Assembly: GCF_001011035.1 (NCBI RefSeq)
Contig: NZ_CP011492.1
Span: forward strand, 7,433,447-7,497,446
From: Streptomyces sp. CNQ-509
Lineage (GTDB): Bacteria; Actinomycetota; Actinomycetes; Streptomycetales; Streptomycetaceae
DNA length: 64,000 nt
Direction of reading: 5' to 3'
The position numbers and the translations under genes are program-made. Below the pieces are notes generated by a model. That model worked only from the letters and a program-made list of their open reading frames with translations. It was not told the DNA's origin and searched no databases. The stretch's first letter is position 1. Each line of letters begins with the position of its first letter. Below are positions 20,169 through 28,902 of this stretch, piece by piece.

Positions 20169-20786
20169 TCACGACCGCTCGACCAGGTCCGCGAACTCGG
20201 CCTCGTTCTTGCGTGCCTGGCGCTGGTACACCCACGCCAGCGCGAGGATCACCGGGTGCACCGCCACCCCGATCACCAGCCACGGCACGGGCACGCCGGC
20301 CAGGGTGCTGTCGCGGACGCTGGGCACCGTCGCCAGCAGCACCGGCAGCGCGCCGAGCACGACGCCGAGGGCGCCCACGACGAAGGCGGCGAGGCGCAGT
20401 TGGGTGCGCATGAGGGAGCGGAGGTAGACGTCGCCCAGCGGGGTCTGCCGGCCCAGGTCGTCGGCGACGAGGGCGCGGCTGCCGGGCGGCGGCTGGGAGC
20501 TGCGGGCGGCGAGGGTACGGGGGTGGGCGACGGTCACGCGGGGCGGCGGCTCGGGGGGTCCGGGCGCGGCGGTGCTCTGCGGGGTGCGGCTGCGGGGCAC
20601 GCGGGAGCCGGGCGTTCCGGTCTGCGGAGTGGCATCGGCGTCGCCGTTCCGCTGCGCGCCGCTCTTCCCGGTCCCGCCCTTCTGCGTGCTGCTCTTCCGG
20701 GAACTCGCCTTCGCTACGCGGCCGCCGGTCGTACCGCTCTTCCACGTGCCGCTCTTCGCCGCGGAGATCCCCCGATCGCCCGCCAC
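20169..20786 (-). CDS. Small membrane protein with long basic N-terminal tail
   Basis: 205 residues. The last ~85 have two membrane helices (LAAFVVGALGVVLGALPVLL and VPWLVIGVAVHPVILALAWV) ending in YQRQARKNEAEFADLVE, the layout of DUF485-like symporter partners. The first ~120 are low-complexity, rich in Ser, Lys, Gly and Pro, probably disordered and cytoplasmic. Start taken as GTG 20786, one base after the response-regulator stop; a shorter start inside the tail is possible. It lies between the regulator and the second symporter, as DUF485 proteins do beside ActP. Confidence 0.75.
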   Translation of the reverse strand: MAGDRGISAAKSGTWKSGTTGGRVAKASSRKSSTQKGGTGKSGAQRNGDADATPQTGTPGSRVPRSRTPQSTAAPGPPEPPPRVTVAHPRTLAARSSQPPPGSRALVADDLGRQTPLGDVYLRSLMRTQLRLAAFVVGALGVVLGALPVLLATVPSVRDSTLAGVPVPWLVIGVAVHPVILALAWVYQRQARKNEAEFADLVERS

Positions 20787-20787
20787 G

Positions 20788-21573
20788 TCACACCGCCGCC
20801 GTGGGGGGATGTCGGACCAGCATCTCGCGGACCTGGCGGGTATGCCGCCGGCTGACCGGCAGCATGTGCCCGCCGAGGACCACGTACGTACGCCCCGCCT
20901 CCATGCGCAGCTCGCGCACGTGGTGCAGGGCGACGAGGTGGCTGCGGTGGATCCGGACGAAGCCGGCCGCCCCCCACCGCTCCTCCAGCGTCGCGAGCGG
21001 GATGCGGACGAGGTGGCTGCCGCCGCCGGTGTGCAACCGTGCGTAGTCGCCCTGCGCCTCGGCGTAGAGCACCTCGCTGCGCTGCACGAATCGCGTGACA
21101 CCGGCGAGTTCCACGCTGATGACCTCGTCCGGCGCCGCCGCGCGCTCCGCCGGCGCCGCACCGGCCGGCTCCGCCTGCTCCTCCGGCACCGGCTCCGCGG
21201 CCGACTCGGCACACCTGCGCACCGCCTCCGCGAGCCGCTCCGGCGCCACGGGCTTGAGCACGTAGTCCGCGGCGTGCAGCGCGAACGCCTCCACCGCGTG
21301 GTCCTCGTGCGCGGTGACGAACACCACCCGCGGCGGCTGCGCGAACCGGGATATGAGCCGGGCCAGCGCCAGCCCGTCCAGACCCGGCATACCGATGTCG
21401 AGGAACACGGCGTCCACGGAACGGCCCGAGGCCAGCGCCCGGTCGAGGGCCAGCAGCGCCTGCTGCCCGTCGCCGGCCGTCTGCACCTCGGCCACCCGCG
21501 GGTCTCGGCGCAGCAGGTACGCCAGCTCCGCCAGGGCGGGCTCCTCGTCGTCGACGGCGAGAGTGTGCAGCAT
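20788..21573 (-). CDS. LytTR-family response regulator
   Basis: 261 residues. The receiver domain is at 1-120, with phospho-acceptor Asp59 in FLDIGMPGLDG, the acidic pair near residues 8-10 and Lys in YVLKPV. After an Ala/Glu/Pro-rich linker comes a LytTR DNA-binding domain (about 150-255: VQRSEVLYAEAQGDYARLH, FVRIHRSHLVALHHVREL, LPVSRRHTRQVREML). Pairs with the kinase 47 bp upstream. BtsSR and YpdAB in E. coli, also LytS/LytTR type, switch on pyruvate transporters; here the symporter genes follow directly, so the same logic is likely. Confidence 0.93.
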   Translation of the reverse strand: MLHTLAVDDEEPALAELAYLLRRDPRVAEVQTAGDGQQALLALDRALASGRSVDAVFLDIGMPGLDGLALARLISRFAQPPRVVFVTAHEDHAVEAFALHAADYVLKPVAPERLAEAVRRCAESAAEPVPEEQAEPAGAAPAERAAAPDEVISVELAGVTRFVQRSEVLYAEAQGDYARLHTGGGSHLVRIPLATLEERWGAAGFVRIHRSHLVALHHVRELRMEAGRTYVVLGGHMLPVSRRHTRQVREMLVRHPPTAAV

Positions 21574-21620
21574 GCGGGAACCCTATGCGGGGCGCGGCGG
21601 CAGCGAAACCCGTCTCTCGC

Positions 21621-22871
21621 TCACATCCCCCCGGGGCCGCTCTGCACCGCGTCCGGATGGAACTTCGGCACCCGGACGTGCACCTTCGTCCCGGCGCCCG
21701 GAGCGGTCTCGATGACGAGCCCGTAGGCGTCCCCGTAGACCTGGCGGAGCCGCTCGTCGACGTTCCGCAGCCCGATGCCCGGCGCCCGCGGCGCGTCCCC
21801 CGCCAGCTCGGCCAGATCCCCGGCCAGGATGCGGGCCAGCGTCTCCGCCGCCATGCCGGCGCCGTCGTCCTCGACGCTTATCAGCGCTTCGCTGCCGCCG
21901 TCGGCCGCGGTGATCGTGAGCCGGCCCGGTCCCGGCTTCTTCTCCAGCCCGTGCCGTACCGCGTTCTCCACCAGCGGCTGCAGGCACAGGAATGGCACCA
22001 CCACGCTCAGTACCTCCGGGGCCACCCGCAGCGAGACCTCCAGCCTGCCGCCGAAGCGGGCGCGCTCCAGCAGCAGGTAGCGGTCGATGCAGCGCAGTTC
22101 CTCGGAGAGGGACGTGAAGTCGCCGTGGCGGCGGAAGGAGTAGCGGGTGAACTCGGCGAACTCCACGATCAGCTCGCGGGCGCGCTCCGGGTCGGTGCGC
22201 ACGAAGGAAGCGACGGTGGACAGGGAGTTGTAGATGAAGTGCGGGGAGATCTGCGCGCGCAGCGCCCGCAGCTCCGCCTCGCTTGCGGCGGCCCGGGAGC
22301 TGTCCAGCTCGGCCAGCTCCAGTTGCGCGGAGACCCAGCGGGCCACTTCGGAGGCGGCGCGGACCAGGCCCGCGGACGCCTGCGAGGTGAAGACGGCGAG
22401 CACGCCGTCGACGCGGCCGGCGACCGCCAGCGGCACCGCGACGGCGTGCCGCAGCGGGCAGTCCGGCCAGGTGCAGGCCACCTCGCGGGGGCCGACGACC
22501 TGCGTGCGGCCGCTCTCCGTCACCTGGGCCGCGGCTCCGGGGACGGCTTCGGAGTGGTCGTGGCCCGGCTTGCCCTCGGGGCCGTCCCAGGCCAGCAGCT
22601 CGCCCTTGCCGTCGGCGAGCGCGAGCGCGGGCGCGCCGAGGAGGTCGCGCAGGTGCGGGGCGGCGCGGCGGGCGGTGTCCGCGGTGAGGCCGGCGCGCAG
22701 CGGGGGGCCGGCGAGGGAGGCGGTGTGCAGCGTCTCGTACGCGGCGCGCTCCTGCGCCGTGCCGTACTGCTGGTTGCGCGCGACGCGCACGCCGATGAGC
22801 ACCGCGGCGGCGCAGAGCACCACGACGGCTCCGAGCAGCAGCGCGGCGGTGGCGGCCGACATCCCGGGCAT
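21621..22871 (-). CDS. LytS-like sensor histidine kinase
   Basis: 416 residues. One N-terminal membrane helix (about 5-28), then a GAF-like sensor region with a CTWPDCPLRHAVAVPL stretch containing two Cys, then the LytS-type His_kinase domain: QISPHFIYNSLSTVASF (His near residue 212), followed by an HATPase with N box PLVENAVRHGLE and G boxes DDGAGM and GIGLRNV. No signal-perceiving multi-helix domain, so it senses either in the cytoplasm or through the single anchor. First gene of the minus-strand symporter block. Confidence 0.93.
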   Translation of the reverse strand: MPGMSAATAALLLGAVVVLCAAAVLIGVRVARNQQYGTAQERAAYETLHTASLAGPPLRAGLTADTARRAAPHLRDLLGAPALALADGKGELLAWDGPEGKPGHDHSEAVPGAAAQVTESGRTQVVGPREVACTWPDCPLRHAVAVPLAVAGRVDGVLAVFTSQASAGLVRAASEVARWVSAQLELAELDSSRAAASEAELRALRAQISPHFIYNSLSTVASFVRTDPERARELIVEFAEFTRYSFRRHGDFTSLSEELRCIDRYLLLERARFGGRLEVSLRVAPEVLSVVVPFLCLQPLVENAVRHGLEKKPGPGRLTITAADGGSEALISVEDDGAGMAAETLARILAGDLAELAGDAPRAPGIGLRNVDERLRQVYGDAYGLVIETAPGAGTKVHVRVPKFHPDAVQSGPGGM

Positions 22872-23016
22872 GGACGGACGCTACCGCGCCGGGGGCGGTC
22901 GGCGGCAGCGGGCGTCGTCAGGCAGGGAGCCCCGGCGGTGCCGTCAGCGGGCCGCAGGACGTGGCGGAGGCCCCGCAGCCCGCCGCGGAGGCGCCGCCGG
23001 CCGGACGTGGGTGCTC

Positions 23017-24246
23017 TCAGCCGGAGGTACCGGCCACAGAGCCCGGCAGCACGTTCTCGACGTAGTCGGCGACCGCGGCCTCCAGCCCCACGTCCTGCTG
23101 CTTCTGCTCGGCCAGCAACCAGCGGTGCTCCAGCACCTCGTGGTAGACCTGCGCCGGGTCGAGCTGGCCGCGCAGGGCCAGCGGCACCGCGCCCACGGTG
23201 GGCCGGAAGACCTCCCGCACCCAGCGGTGCGCCAGCACCTCGGGCCGGGCGCCGAGCGGGTCACCGGGCGCGTAGTCGTCCTGGGTCGCCATCCAGCTCT
23301 CCAGGTCGTTCAGCAGCCGGCGGGCCTGGTTCTCCTCGGTGTCCATGCCGGTCAGCCGGAGCAACTGGCGCTGGTGGTGGCCGGCGTCGACGACCTTCGG
23401 CACGAACGAGACGGTGTCGCCGCCCGGGGAGTGCGTGATCTGCATCTCGGCGACGTCGAAGCCGAGGTCGTGCAGGCGGCGTATGCGGCGCTCGATGTAG
23501 TGCCGCTTGTCGGCCGGGTAGACCGACTGTCTGGTCAGCTCGTGCCACAGGTCTCCGTACCGCTCGGCGATGGCCGCGCCGAACGGGATCGGGTCGATCG
23601 ACGGGTGCAGCGCCCCGGAGGCCTCCAGGTCCATCAGCTCGCCGGAGATGTTCATCCGGGCCAGCTCGATGTCGTACTCCCGCTGGCCGTTGCTCAGCCG
23701 GGGCTGGATCTGCCCGGTCTCGGCGTCCACCAGATACGCGGCGTACGCCCCGGCGTCCCGGCGGAAGAGCGTGTTGGACAGCGAGCAGTCGCCCCAGGCG
23801 AAGCCCGCCAGGTGCAGCCGGACGAGGAGCACGGCCAGCGCGTCCATGAGCCGGTTCACGGTGCCCGGGCGCAGCGTCGTCTCGAACATCGCCCGGTACG
23901 GGCGCGAGCCCACCAGGTGCCGGGTGACCAGCGCCGGCTCCAGCGGCTCGCCGTCGGTGCCGGTGCGTCCCGTGACGACCGCGAGCGCGTCCACGGCGGG
24001 GATACCGAGCCGGTCGAGGTCGCGCAGCAGCTCGTACTCCCGGCGGGCGGCGCGCTCCGGCACCTCCTTGATGGCCACGACCTCCTCGCCGGCCTCGGCG
24101 AAGCGCACCACGTGCCGCGAGATGCCACGCGGCAGGTCGACCAGGCAGTCCTCCGGCCAGACGTCGAGCGGCAGCTCCCAGGGCAGGTCGAGCAGCGCGG
24201 CGGGGTGCTCCGGGTTGGTGGCGCTGATCTGCAGCTCAGGGCGCAC
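23017..24246 (-). CDS. DUF4032 protein with kinase-like N-terminus
   Basis: 409 residues. The first half resembles a lipopolysaccharide-kinase/RIO fold: VVAIKEVPERAARREYELL (Lys and Glu), WGDCSLSNTLF in place of the HRD loop, and LVDAETG in place of DFG. The second half is the DUF4032 domain common in actinobacteria (DIELARMNISGELMDLEASG, then RRIRRLHDLGFDVAEMQI). Function unknown; phosphotransfer is a guess. Start chosen at GTG 24246 because GAGGAGG lies six bases upstream; ATG 24279 and 24276 overlap the ABC gene's stop and are alternatives. Co-transcribed with the ABC exporter. Confidence 0.88.
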   Translation of the reverse strand: MRPELQISATNPEHPAALLDLPWELPLDVWPEDCLVDLPRGISRHVVRFAEAGEEVVAIKEVPERAARREYELLRDLDRLGIPAVDALAVVTGRTGTDGEPLEPALVTRHLVGSRPYRAMFETTLRPGTVNRLMDALAVLLVRLHLAGFAWGDCSLSNTLFRRDAGAYAAYLVDAETGQIQPRLSNGQREYDIELARMNISGELMDLEASGALHPSIDPIPFGAAIAERYGDLWHELTRQSVYPADKRHYIERRIRRLHDLGFDVAEMQITHSPGGDTVSFVPKVVDAGHHQRQLLRLTGMDTEENQARRLLNDLESWMATQDDYAPGDPLGARPEVLAHRWVREVFRPTVGAVPLALRGQLDPAQVYHEVLEHRWLLAEQKQQDVGLEAAVADYVENVLPGSVAGTSG

Positions 24247-24275
24247 GGCGGTCCTCCTCGGTCGTTCGTCCTCCA

Positions 24276-26042
24276 TCATGCGCTGCCGGCCGCCGCGGCG
24301 AGGAACTGGGTGGTGGCCAGCTCCGCGTAGAGCGGGTCGCCGGCGACCAGCTCGGCGTGCGTGCCGACGGCCCGCACCTCGCCGCGGTCCATCACCACGA
24401 TCCGGTCGGCGCTGGTGACGGTCGACAGCCGGTGGGCGACGACGAGCACCGTGGTGTCCCGCGACACCTCCGCGACGGTGTCGCGCAGCGCCGCCTCGTT
24501 GACCGCGTCCAGCTGCGACGTGGCCTCGTCGAGCAGGAGCAGCCGGGGCCGGCGCAGCAGCGCGCGGGCGATCGCGACGCGCTGGCGCTCGCCGCCGGAC
24601 AGCTTGGTGCCCCGGTGGCCGACGAGGGTGTCCAGGCCCTGCGGCAGCCGGGCCACCAGCTCCTCGAGCCGGGTGGTCTTCAGCACCTCCCGCACGTCGT
24701 CCTCGCCGGCCGCGGCGTTGCCCAGCAGCAGGTTGTCCCCGAGCGAGCCGGAGAGCACGGGGGCGTCCTGCTCCACGTACCCGATCGCGGCGCGCAGCGC
24801 GGGTATCTCCCAGCGGGTCACGTCGTGGCCGTCGAGGAGTATCCGCCCGGCGGTCGGCTCGTAGAACCGCTCGATGAGGGAGAAGACGGTGGTCTTGCCC
24901 GCCCCCGACGGTCCGACGAACGCCGTCATGCCGCGCGGCGGTATCGCGAAGCTGACGCCGTGGTGCACATACGGCAGGTCGTCCGCGTACCGGAAGCGGA
25001 CGTCCTCGAAGGCCAGCGCCGCCGGCTCGGCGCCCGGCTCCGGCAGCGGCGCGGGCTCCGCGGCGGGCTCGGCCGGCAGGAGCTGCGCCTCGCGGATGCG
25101 CTCCAGCGCGGCGGCCCCCGTCTGGTACTGCGCGACCGCGCTCACCAGCTGCTGGATCGGCGACATCAGATAGAAGACGTAGAGCAGGAAGGCGACCAGC
25201 GTGCCGACGTCGATCGCCCCGGTCGCCACCCGGGCGCCGCCCACCGCCAGCACGGTGATGAACGCGACCTGCATCGACAGGCCGGCCGTGTTTCCGGCCA
25301 GCGCCGACCACTTGGCGGCCCGCACGCTCTGCCGCCACGACTCCTCCGCCGCCTCGTGCACCGCCCGCTCCTCGCGGTGCTCGGCGCCCGACGCCTTGAT
25401 CGTGCGCAGCGCGCCGAGGACCCGCTCCAGCGCCGCACCCATCAGGCCCACGGACTCCGCGGCCCGCTTGGCGGCCCGGTTGATGCGCGGCACGATGACG
25501 CCGATGACGGTCCCGGCCGCGAAGATCACGCCGGCGGTCACCGCGAGAAGCACGGGATCGACGACGCCCATCAGCACCAGCGTCGCCACGGCGGTCAGAC
25601 CGCCGGTGCCGAGCCCGACGAGGGTGTCGGTGGTGACCTCGCGCAGCAGCGTGGAGTCGGAGGTCACCCGGGCCATCAGGTCCCCGGGCTCCGTGCGGTC
25701 CACGGCCGCTATCCGCAGCCGCAGCAGATACGAGCTGAGCCGGCGCCGCGCCGTCAGCACCACCGACTCGGCGGTGCGCCGAAGCACGTACGAACCCAGC
25801 GCCCCCACCCCGGCGTTGGCGACCACCAGCACCGACATCACGATCAGCGCACCGGCGATGGAGCGGTCGTGGGACAGGTCGTCGATCAGCGACCGCGCCA
25901 CCAGAGGCAGCGCGAGGCCGGTGGCGCCCGTCGCCAGTGACAGCAGTGCTCCGGCGAGCAGCGCCCAGCGGTGCGGCCGCGCGTACGCGAGCAGCATCCG
26001 CCACGGCGGCGTGCCTGCTTCGGGGGCTTCGTCCACGGCCAT
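24276..26042 (-). CDS. ABC exporter, fused membrane and ATPase domains
   Basis: 588 residues. The type-1 exporter membrane domain (six helices, about 20-310) is followed by an ATPase domain: Walker A GPSGAGKTTVF, Q loop YVEQDAPVLSG, signature LSGGERQRVA, Walker B LLLDEATSQLD, H loop AHRLSTV. A half-transporter expected to work as a homodimer, since no second half is adjacent. Substrate unknown; this group exports lipids, peptides or drugs. Its stop overlaps possible upstream starts of the DUF4032 gene. It is not close to the peptide cluster, which has its own exporter. Confidence 0.92.
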   Translation of the reverse strand: MAVDEAPEAGTPPWRMLLAYARPHRWALLAGALLSLATGATGLALPLVARSLIDDLSHDRSIAGALIVMSVLVVANAGVGALGSYVLRRTAESVVLTARRRLSSYLLRLRIAAVDRTEPGDLMARVTSDSTLLREVTTDTLVGLGTGGLTAVATLVLMGVVDPVLLAVTAGVIFAAGTVIGVIVPRINRAAKRAAESVGLMGAALERVLGALRTIKASGAEHREERAVHEAAEESWRQSVRAAKWSALAGNTAGLSMQVAFITVLAVGGARVATGAIDVGTLVAFLLYVFYLMSPIQQLVSAVAQYQTGAAALERIREAQLLPAEPAAEPAPLPEPGAEPAALAFEDVRFRYADDLPYVHHGVSFAIPPRGMTAFVGPSGAGKTTVFSLIERFYEPTAGRILLDGHDVTRWEIPALRAAIGYVEQDAPVLSGSLGDNLLLGNAAAGEDDVREVLKTTRLEELVARLPQGLDTLVGHRGTKLSGGERQRVAIARALLRRPRLLLLDEATSQLDAVNEAALRDTVAEVSRDTTVLVVAHRLSTVTSADRIVVMDRGEVRAVGTHAELVAGDPLYAELATTQFLAAAAGSA

Positions 26043-26180
26043 TGCGCACCTCCGGTGATCTCACGGGGATCCTACGGCGCCGGCCCGACAGCACCGGAAG
26101 TTATCCACAGGCCCCCGGAGCGGCCCCGCGTCTCCGGGGCCGCCGGTCCGGCTCCGCGTAGCCGCCGGGCCGCCGGTGCC

Positions 26181-27404
26181 TCACCCCGCGGCGTAGATGT
26201 CCCGGTAGTGGCGCAGCGCCCGGCGGCGCAGCTCCCCGGCAGGCTCGCCCGCGAAGCGGTCGGGCGCCAACGCCGCGAGCCCCGCGCCCGGCTCGCCGCC
26301 GTCCATCGCCTCCGCGAGCGCGGCCGCCGCGCCCGCCGCGTGCGTGACCCAGATCGCCGTCGCCGACCACAGCCCGGGCAGCCCCGTGAACGGGCCGAGC
26401 AGCGGCAGGTTGTCCGGGGTGACGGAGAAGACCCCGTTGAGGCGGACGGCGGGCGCGAAGCGGTGTGCGGGCGGCAGCAGCGCGAGCGCCGCGGCCACGG
26501 CCCCGTCGAACGGCTCGCCCGGCCAGGGCTCCTCCGCGCGCACCCCGAGGTCCGCGGGTGCCACCGGCCGCAGGTCGTGGTCGTAGGTGCCGATCCCGTC
26601 CCGGTCGCCGTGGTCGCGGGCGTAGGCGTGGTGCTCGGGCCAGCGCACGAACGGCCCGCGCGGATGCCGCGCCGGGCGCGGTCCGCCGTAGACGTACGGG
26701 TGGGACACCGGCGTCAGCGGCAGGTCCACGCCCGCCCGGGCGGCGAGCAGTGGGCCCCAGATCCCGGAGGCGAGCACCGTGTCGTCGGCCGGCACGAGCG
26801 TGCCGTCGGCGAGCCACACGCCGTGCACCCGCCCGGCGCGTATCTCCAGGCCCGTCGCCTCCGCGCCGTCGGCGAACTCGGCGCCCCGCGCCTCCGCCCG
26901 GCGCCGCTGCACCGCGGTCAGCAGCCCGGCGCGGGCGGTGCCGTCGCCGGGGAAGTGCAGCCCGGCCACGGCCGTGTCCGGGTCGACGAGCCGCGGCGCC
27001 AGCGCCGCGGCCTCCTCGGGCCCCACCAACCGGGCGGCCAGCCCCGCGGTCTGCGCCACGGCGGCACGCCCCTGCAGCGTCTCGTACGCCGCGGGTGTGG
27101 TGGCGACCTCCAGGCAGCCGGTCTCCTCGAAGCCGGCGCCGGCCCGCTCACGGCCACCGCCGGTGCCGTCGTAGTCGTCTGTGAGCCCTCGGTAGATCCG
27201 CACGGTGGCGCGGGCCAGCTCGGTGAGGACCGGGGCCTCGCCGAGCACGCCGACGTAGCCGGGCGCGTGGCCCGTGGACCCGTACAGCCTGCCCGCGGGG
27301 GCGCGGTCGAGGACGGTGACATGACATCCGTCCCGCCCCGCCAGCTCCCGGGCCAGCGACGAGCCGACGATGCCGGCCCCGACGATCACGATGCGGCGAG
27401 TCAT
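26181..27404 (-). CDS. FAD-dependent amine/D-amino-acid oxidase family protein
   Basis: 407 residues. The dinucleotide site IVIVGAGIVGSSLARELAG is at the N-terminus, with VTVLDRAPAG closing the FAD ribose site, then the DAO-fold substrate domain and a C-terminal FAD segment (SVTPDNLPLLGPFTGLPGLWSATAIWVTHAAG). This is the dimethylglycine/sarcosine oxidase-like branch, so it probably oxidises a secondary or tertiary amine. Start ATG 27404. Divergent from the sigma-factor gene across 133 bp; ECF41 sigma factors are often found beside oxidoreductase genes, which may explain the pairing. Confidence 0.88.
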   Translation of the reverse strand: MTRRIVIVGAGIVGSSLARELAGRDGCHVTVLDRAPAGRLYGSTGHAPGYVGVLGEAPVLTELARATVRIYRGLTDDYDGTGGGRERAGAGFEETGCLEVATTPAAYETLQGRAAVAQTAGLAARLVGPEEAAALAPRLVDPDTAVAGLHFPGDGTARAGLLTAVQRRRAEARGAEFADGAEATGLEIRAGRVHGVWLADGTLVPADDTVLASGIWGPLLAARAGVDLPLTPVSHPYVYGGPRPARHPRGPFVRWPEHHAYARDHGDRDGIGTYDHDLRPVAPADLGVRAEEPWPGEPFDGAVAAALALLPPAHRFAPAVRLNGVFSVTPDNLPLLGPFTGLPGLWSATAIWVTHAAGAAAALAEAMDGGEPGAGLAALAPDRFAGEPAGELRRRALRHYRDIYAAG

Positions 27405-27476
27405 GCGGCGATCGGACCACGGGCCCCGCGCGGACGGCAACGCCGTCTCACGACCTGAGCACCATGGCCGCCCCCT

Positions 27477-27503
27477 TGTCACATCGGCCGCGCTTCGCTG
27501 GTC
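27477..27503 (+). promoter_or_regulatory. Candidate ECF41-type autoregulated promoter
   Basis: TGTCACA (27477-27483), 16 bases, then GGTC (27500-27503), ending 34 bases before the sigma-factor start. From memory, ECF41 promoters read TGTCACA-N16-CGTC, so this is one mismatch away in the -10. The position suggests the sigma factor drives its own gene. Confidence 0.5.
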
Positions 27504-27537
27504 ACGGTGGTGACAGGTGGAACGGAGGAAGGACCCG

Positions 27538-28545
27538 ATGGACGAGCACGAGTTCCTGGCCCTGCGGTTCGAGGAGCATCGCGCGCATCTGCACGCGGTC
27601 GCCCACAGGGTTCTGGGCTCGGCCGAGCTGGCCGAGGAAGCCGTGCGGGAGGCGTGGCTGCGGGTGAGCCGTGCGGGACCGGACGGGGTGGAGAGCCTCG
27701 ACGGCTGGCTGCGCACGGTCGTGGGCGAGGTCTCCCTGGACATCCTCCGGGCCCGGGCGGCGCGGGGGCACGGCCCGCTGGATCCCATGGAAGACGAAAA
27801 GCCCGTAAATGCAGAAAAAGCAGCAATCGATAAGCCTGAACCCGAGGGAACGGACACGCCGGAAGAACACCGGAAAGGGTTCCGCGGCGACTCCGTCGGG
27901 CTCGCGCTGCTCGCCGTGCTCGACTCGATGGCGCCCGCCGAGCGGCTGGCGTTCGTGATGCACGACCTGTTCGCGGTCCCGTACGACGAGATCGCGCCGA
28001 TCGTCCGGCGTTCGCCCGCCGCGACCCGGCAACTGGCGCTCCGGGCCCGGCGGCGCGTGCAGGGCCCCGCGGCCGACCGCGCGGACGGCCCGCACCACGC
28101 CGGGGACGCGCCGGGCGCACGCTCTGCCGGTTCGTACGCCGCAAGCGCCGATGAGGAGAAGGGCGTGCCGGCGGACTGGGGCGTCACCGCGCGCTGGAGT
28201 GCAATCGCCGGCGCGTTCCTCACCGCTTCGCGCGGGGAGGACTTCCATGCGCTCGTCGCGCTCCTCGACCCCGACGTGGTGCTCCGCGCCGACGCCGCCG
28301 CCGTGGCCGCGGGTGCGGCGGAGGAGGTGCGCGGCGCGGTGGCGGTCGCCGACGTCTTCACAGGGCGGCTCAGGGCCGCCCGCCCGGCGCTGGTGGACGG
28401 TTCGCCGGGGCTGGTGTGGATGCAGCAGGGGCGGCCGCGGATCGCGTTCGCCCTCGCCGTCGCCAACGGCACGATCGTCGGCATCGACGTGATCGCCGAC
28501 CCGGACCACCTCGGCCGGCTGAAGTTACAGCCCCTCGACGGCTGA
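27538..28545 (+). CDS. ECF sigma factor, ECF41/SigJ-like with SnoaL-type tail
   Basis: 335 residues. Sigma region 2 (about 5-75: ALRFEEHRAHLHAVAHRVLGSAELAEEAVREAWL), region 4 (about 135-180: MAPAERLAFVMHDLFAVPYDEIAPIVRRSPAATRQLALRARR), then a SnoaL-like C-terminal domain (about 220-330) that in ECF41 proteins controls activity in place of an anti-sigma factor. The conserved DGGGR-type motif of that domain is replaced by an Ala-rich stretch. Residues ~85-118, between regions 2 and 4, are coded by unusually A-rich DNA and are Lys/Glu-rich. A TTA codon at residue 330 makes bldA dependence possible. GGAGGAAGG precedes ATG 27538. Its 3' end overlaps the convergent gene by 21 bp. Confidence 0.88.
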   Translation: MDEHEFLALRFEEHRAHLHAVAHRVLGSAELAEEAVREAWLRVSRAGPDGVESLDGWLRTVVGEVSLDILRARAARGHGPLDPMEDEKPVNAEKAAIDKPEPEGTDTPEEHRKGFRGDSVGLALLAVLDSMAPAERLAFVMHDLFAVPYDEIAPIVRRSPAATRQLALRARRRVQGPAADRADGPHHAGDAPGARSAGSYAASADEEKGVPADWGVTARWSAIAGAFLTASRGEDFHALVALLDPDVVLRADAAAVAAGAAEEVRGAVAVADVFTGRLRAARPALVDGSPGLVWMQQGRPRIAFALAVANGTIVGIDVIADPDHLGRLKLQPLDG

Positions 28546-28902
28546 CCCCCCTTGCCCCGGCCTGCCGTTCAGCCGTGATCCGCCGCGAGCACCCTCGCGC
28601 GCCTGTCCTCCCCGGCCACCGCCGGGGCTGTCCCCGAGCGGGACCACCACGTTCACCACCGTGAGCTGCTGTCCGCAGTTGGGACACGCGTGCGCTGTGC
28701 CGAGAGCCGGCTGCTCCGGCACCCGCGGCACGTGCGGCTCGGCCCCCGGCGCCGCGCCGTTGGCCCCCGCGGCGACCTGCCGATTCTGGCCGCGCCACCA
28801 CCGCGCCTTGCACCGCGGCCCGCAGAACCTCCTGCTGGGGCTGCTGCTCGTCCAGGTGAACGCCGCGCGGCACTCGGCGCAGTACCGGGTCTGGGTGGCC
28901 AT
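28525..28902 (-). CDS. Small zinc-ribbon protein
   Basis: 125 residues. An N-terminal CAEC...FCGPRCKARWW zinc knuckle like those of FCS/MYM-type fingers, then a variable Gly/Ala/Pro spacer, a second CPNCGQQLTVVNVVVPLG ribbon, and a Gly/Arg tail. Strong ribosome site GAGGAGG before ATG 28902. Function unknown; the two zinc sites suggest nucleic-acid or protein binding. It overlaps the sigma-factor gene end-to-end, and its TAA stop is the complement of that gene's TTA codon. Confidence 0.72.
   Translation of the reverse strand: MATQTRYCAECRAAFTWTSSSPSRRFCGPRCKARWWRGQNRQVAAGANGAAPGAEPHVPRVPEQPALGTAHACPNCGQQLTVVNVVVPLGDSPGGGRGGQAREGARGGSRLNGRPGQGGSAVEGL

Noticed and set aside
23017..26094. One large fusion protein covering the ABC exporter region and DUF4032 gene
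   Set aside because: The frame is shared by chance; the exporter is read in another frame with a stop at 24276, and DUF4032 has its own ribosome site before 24246.
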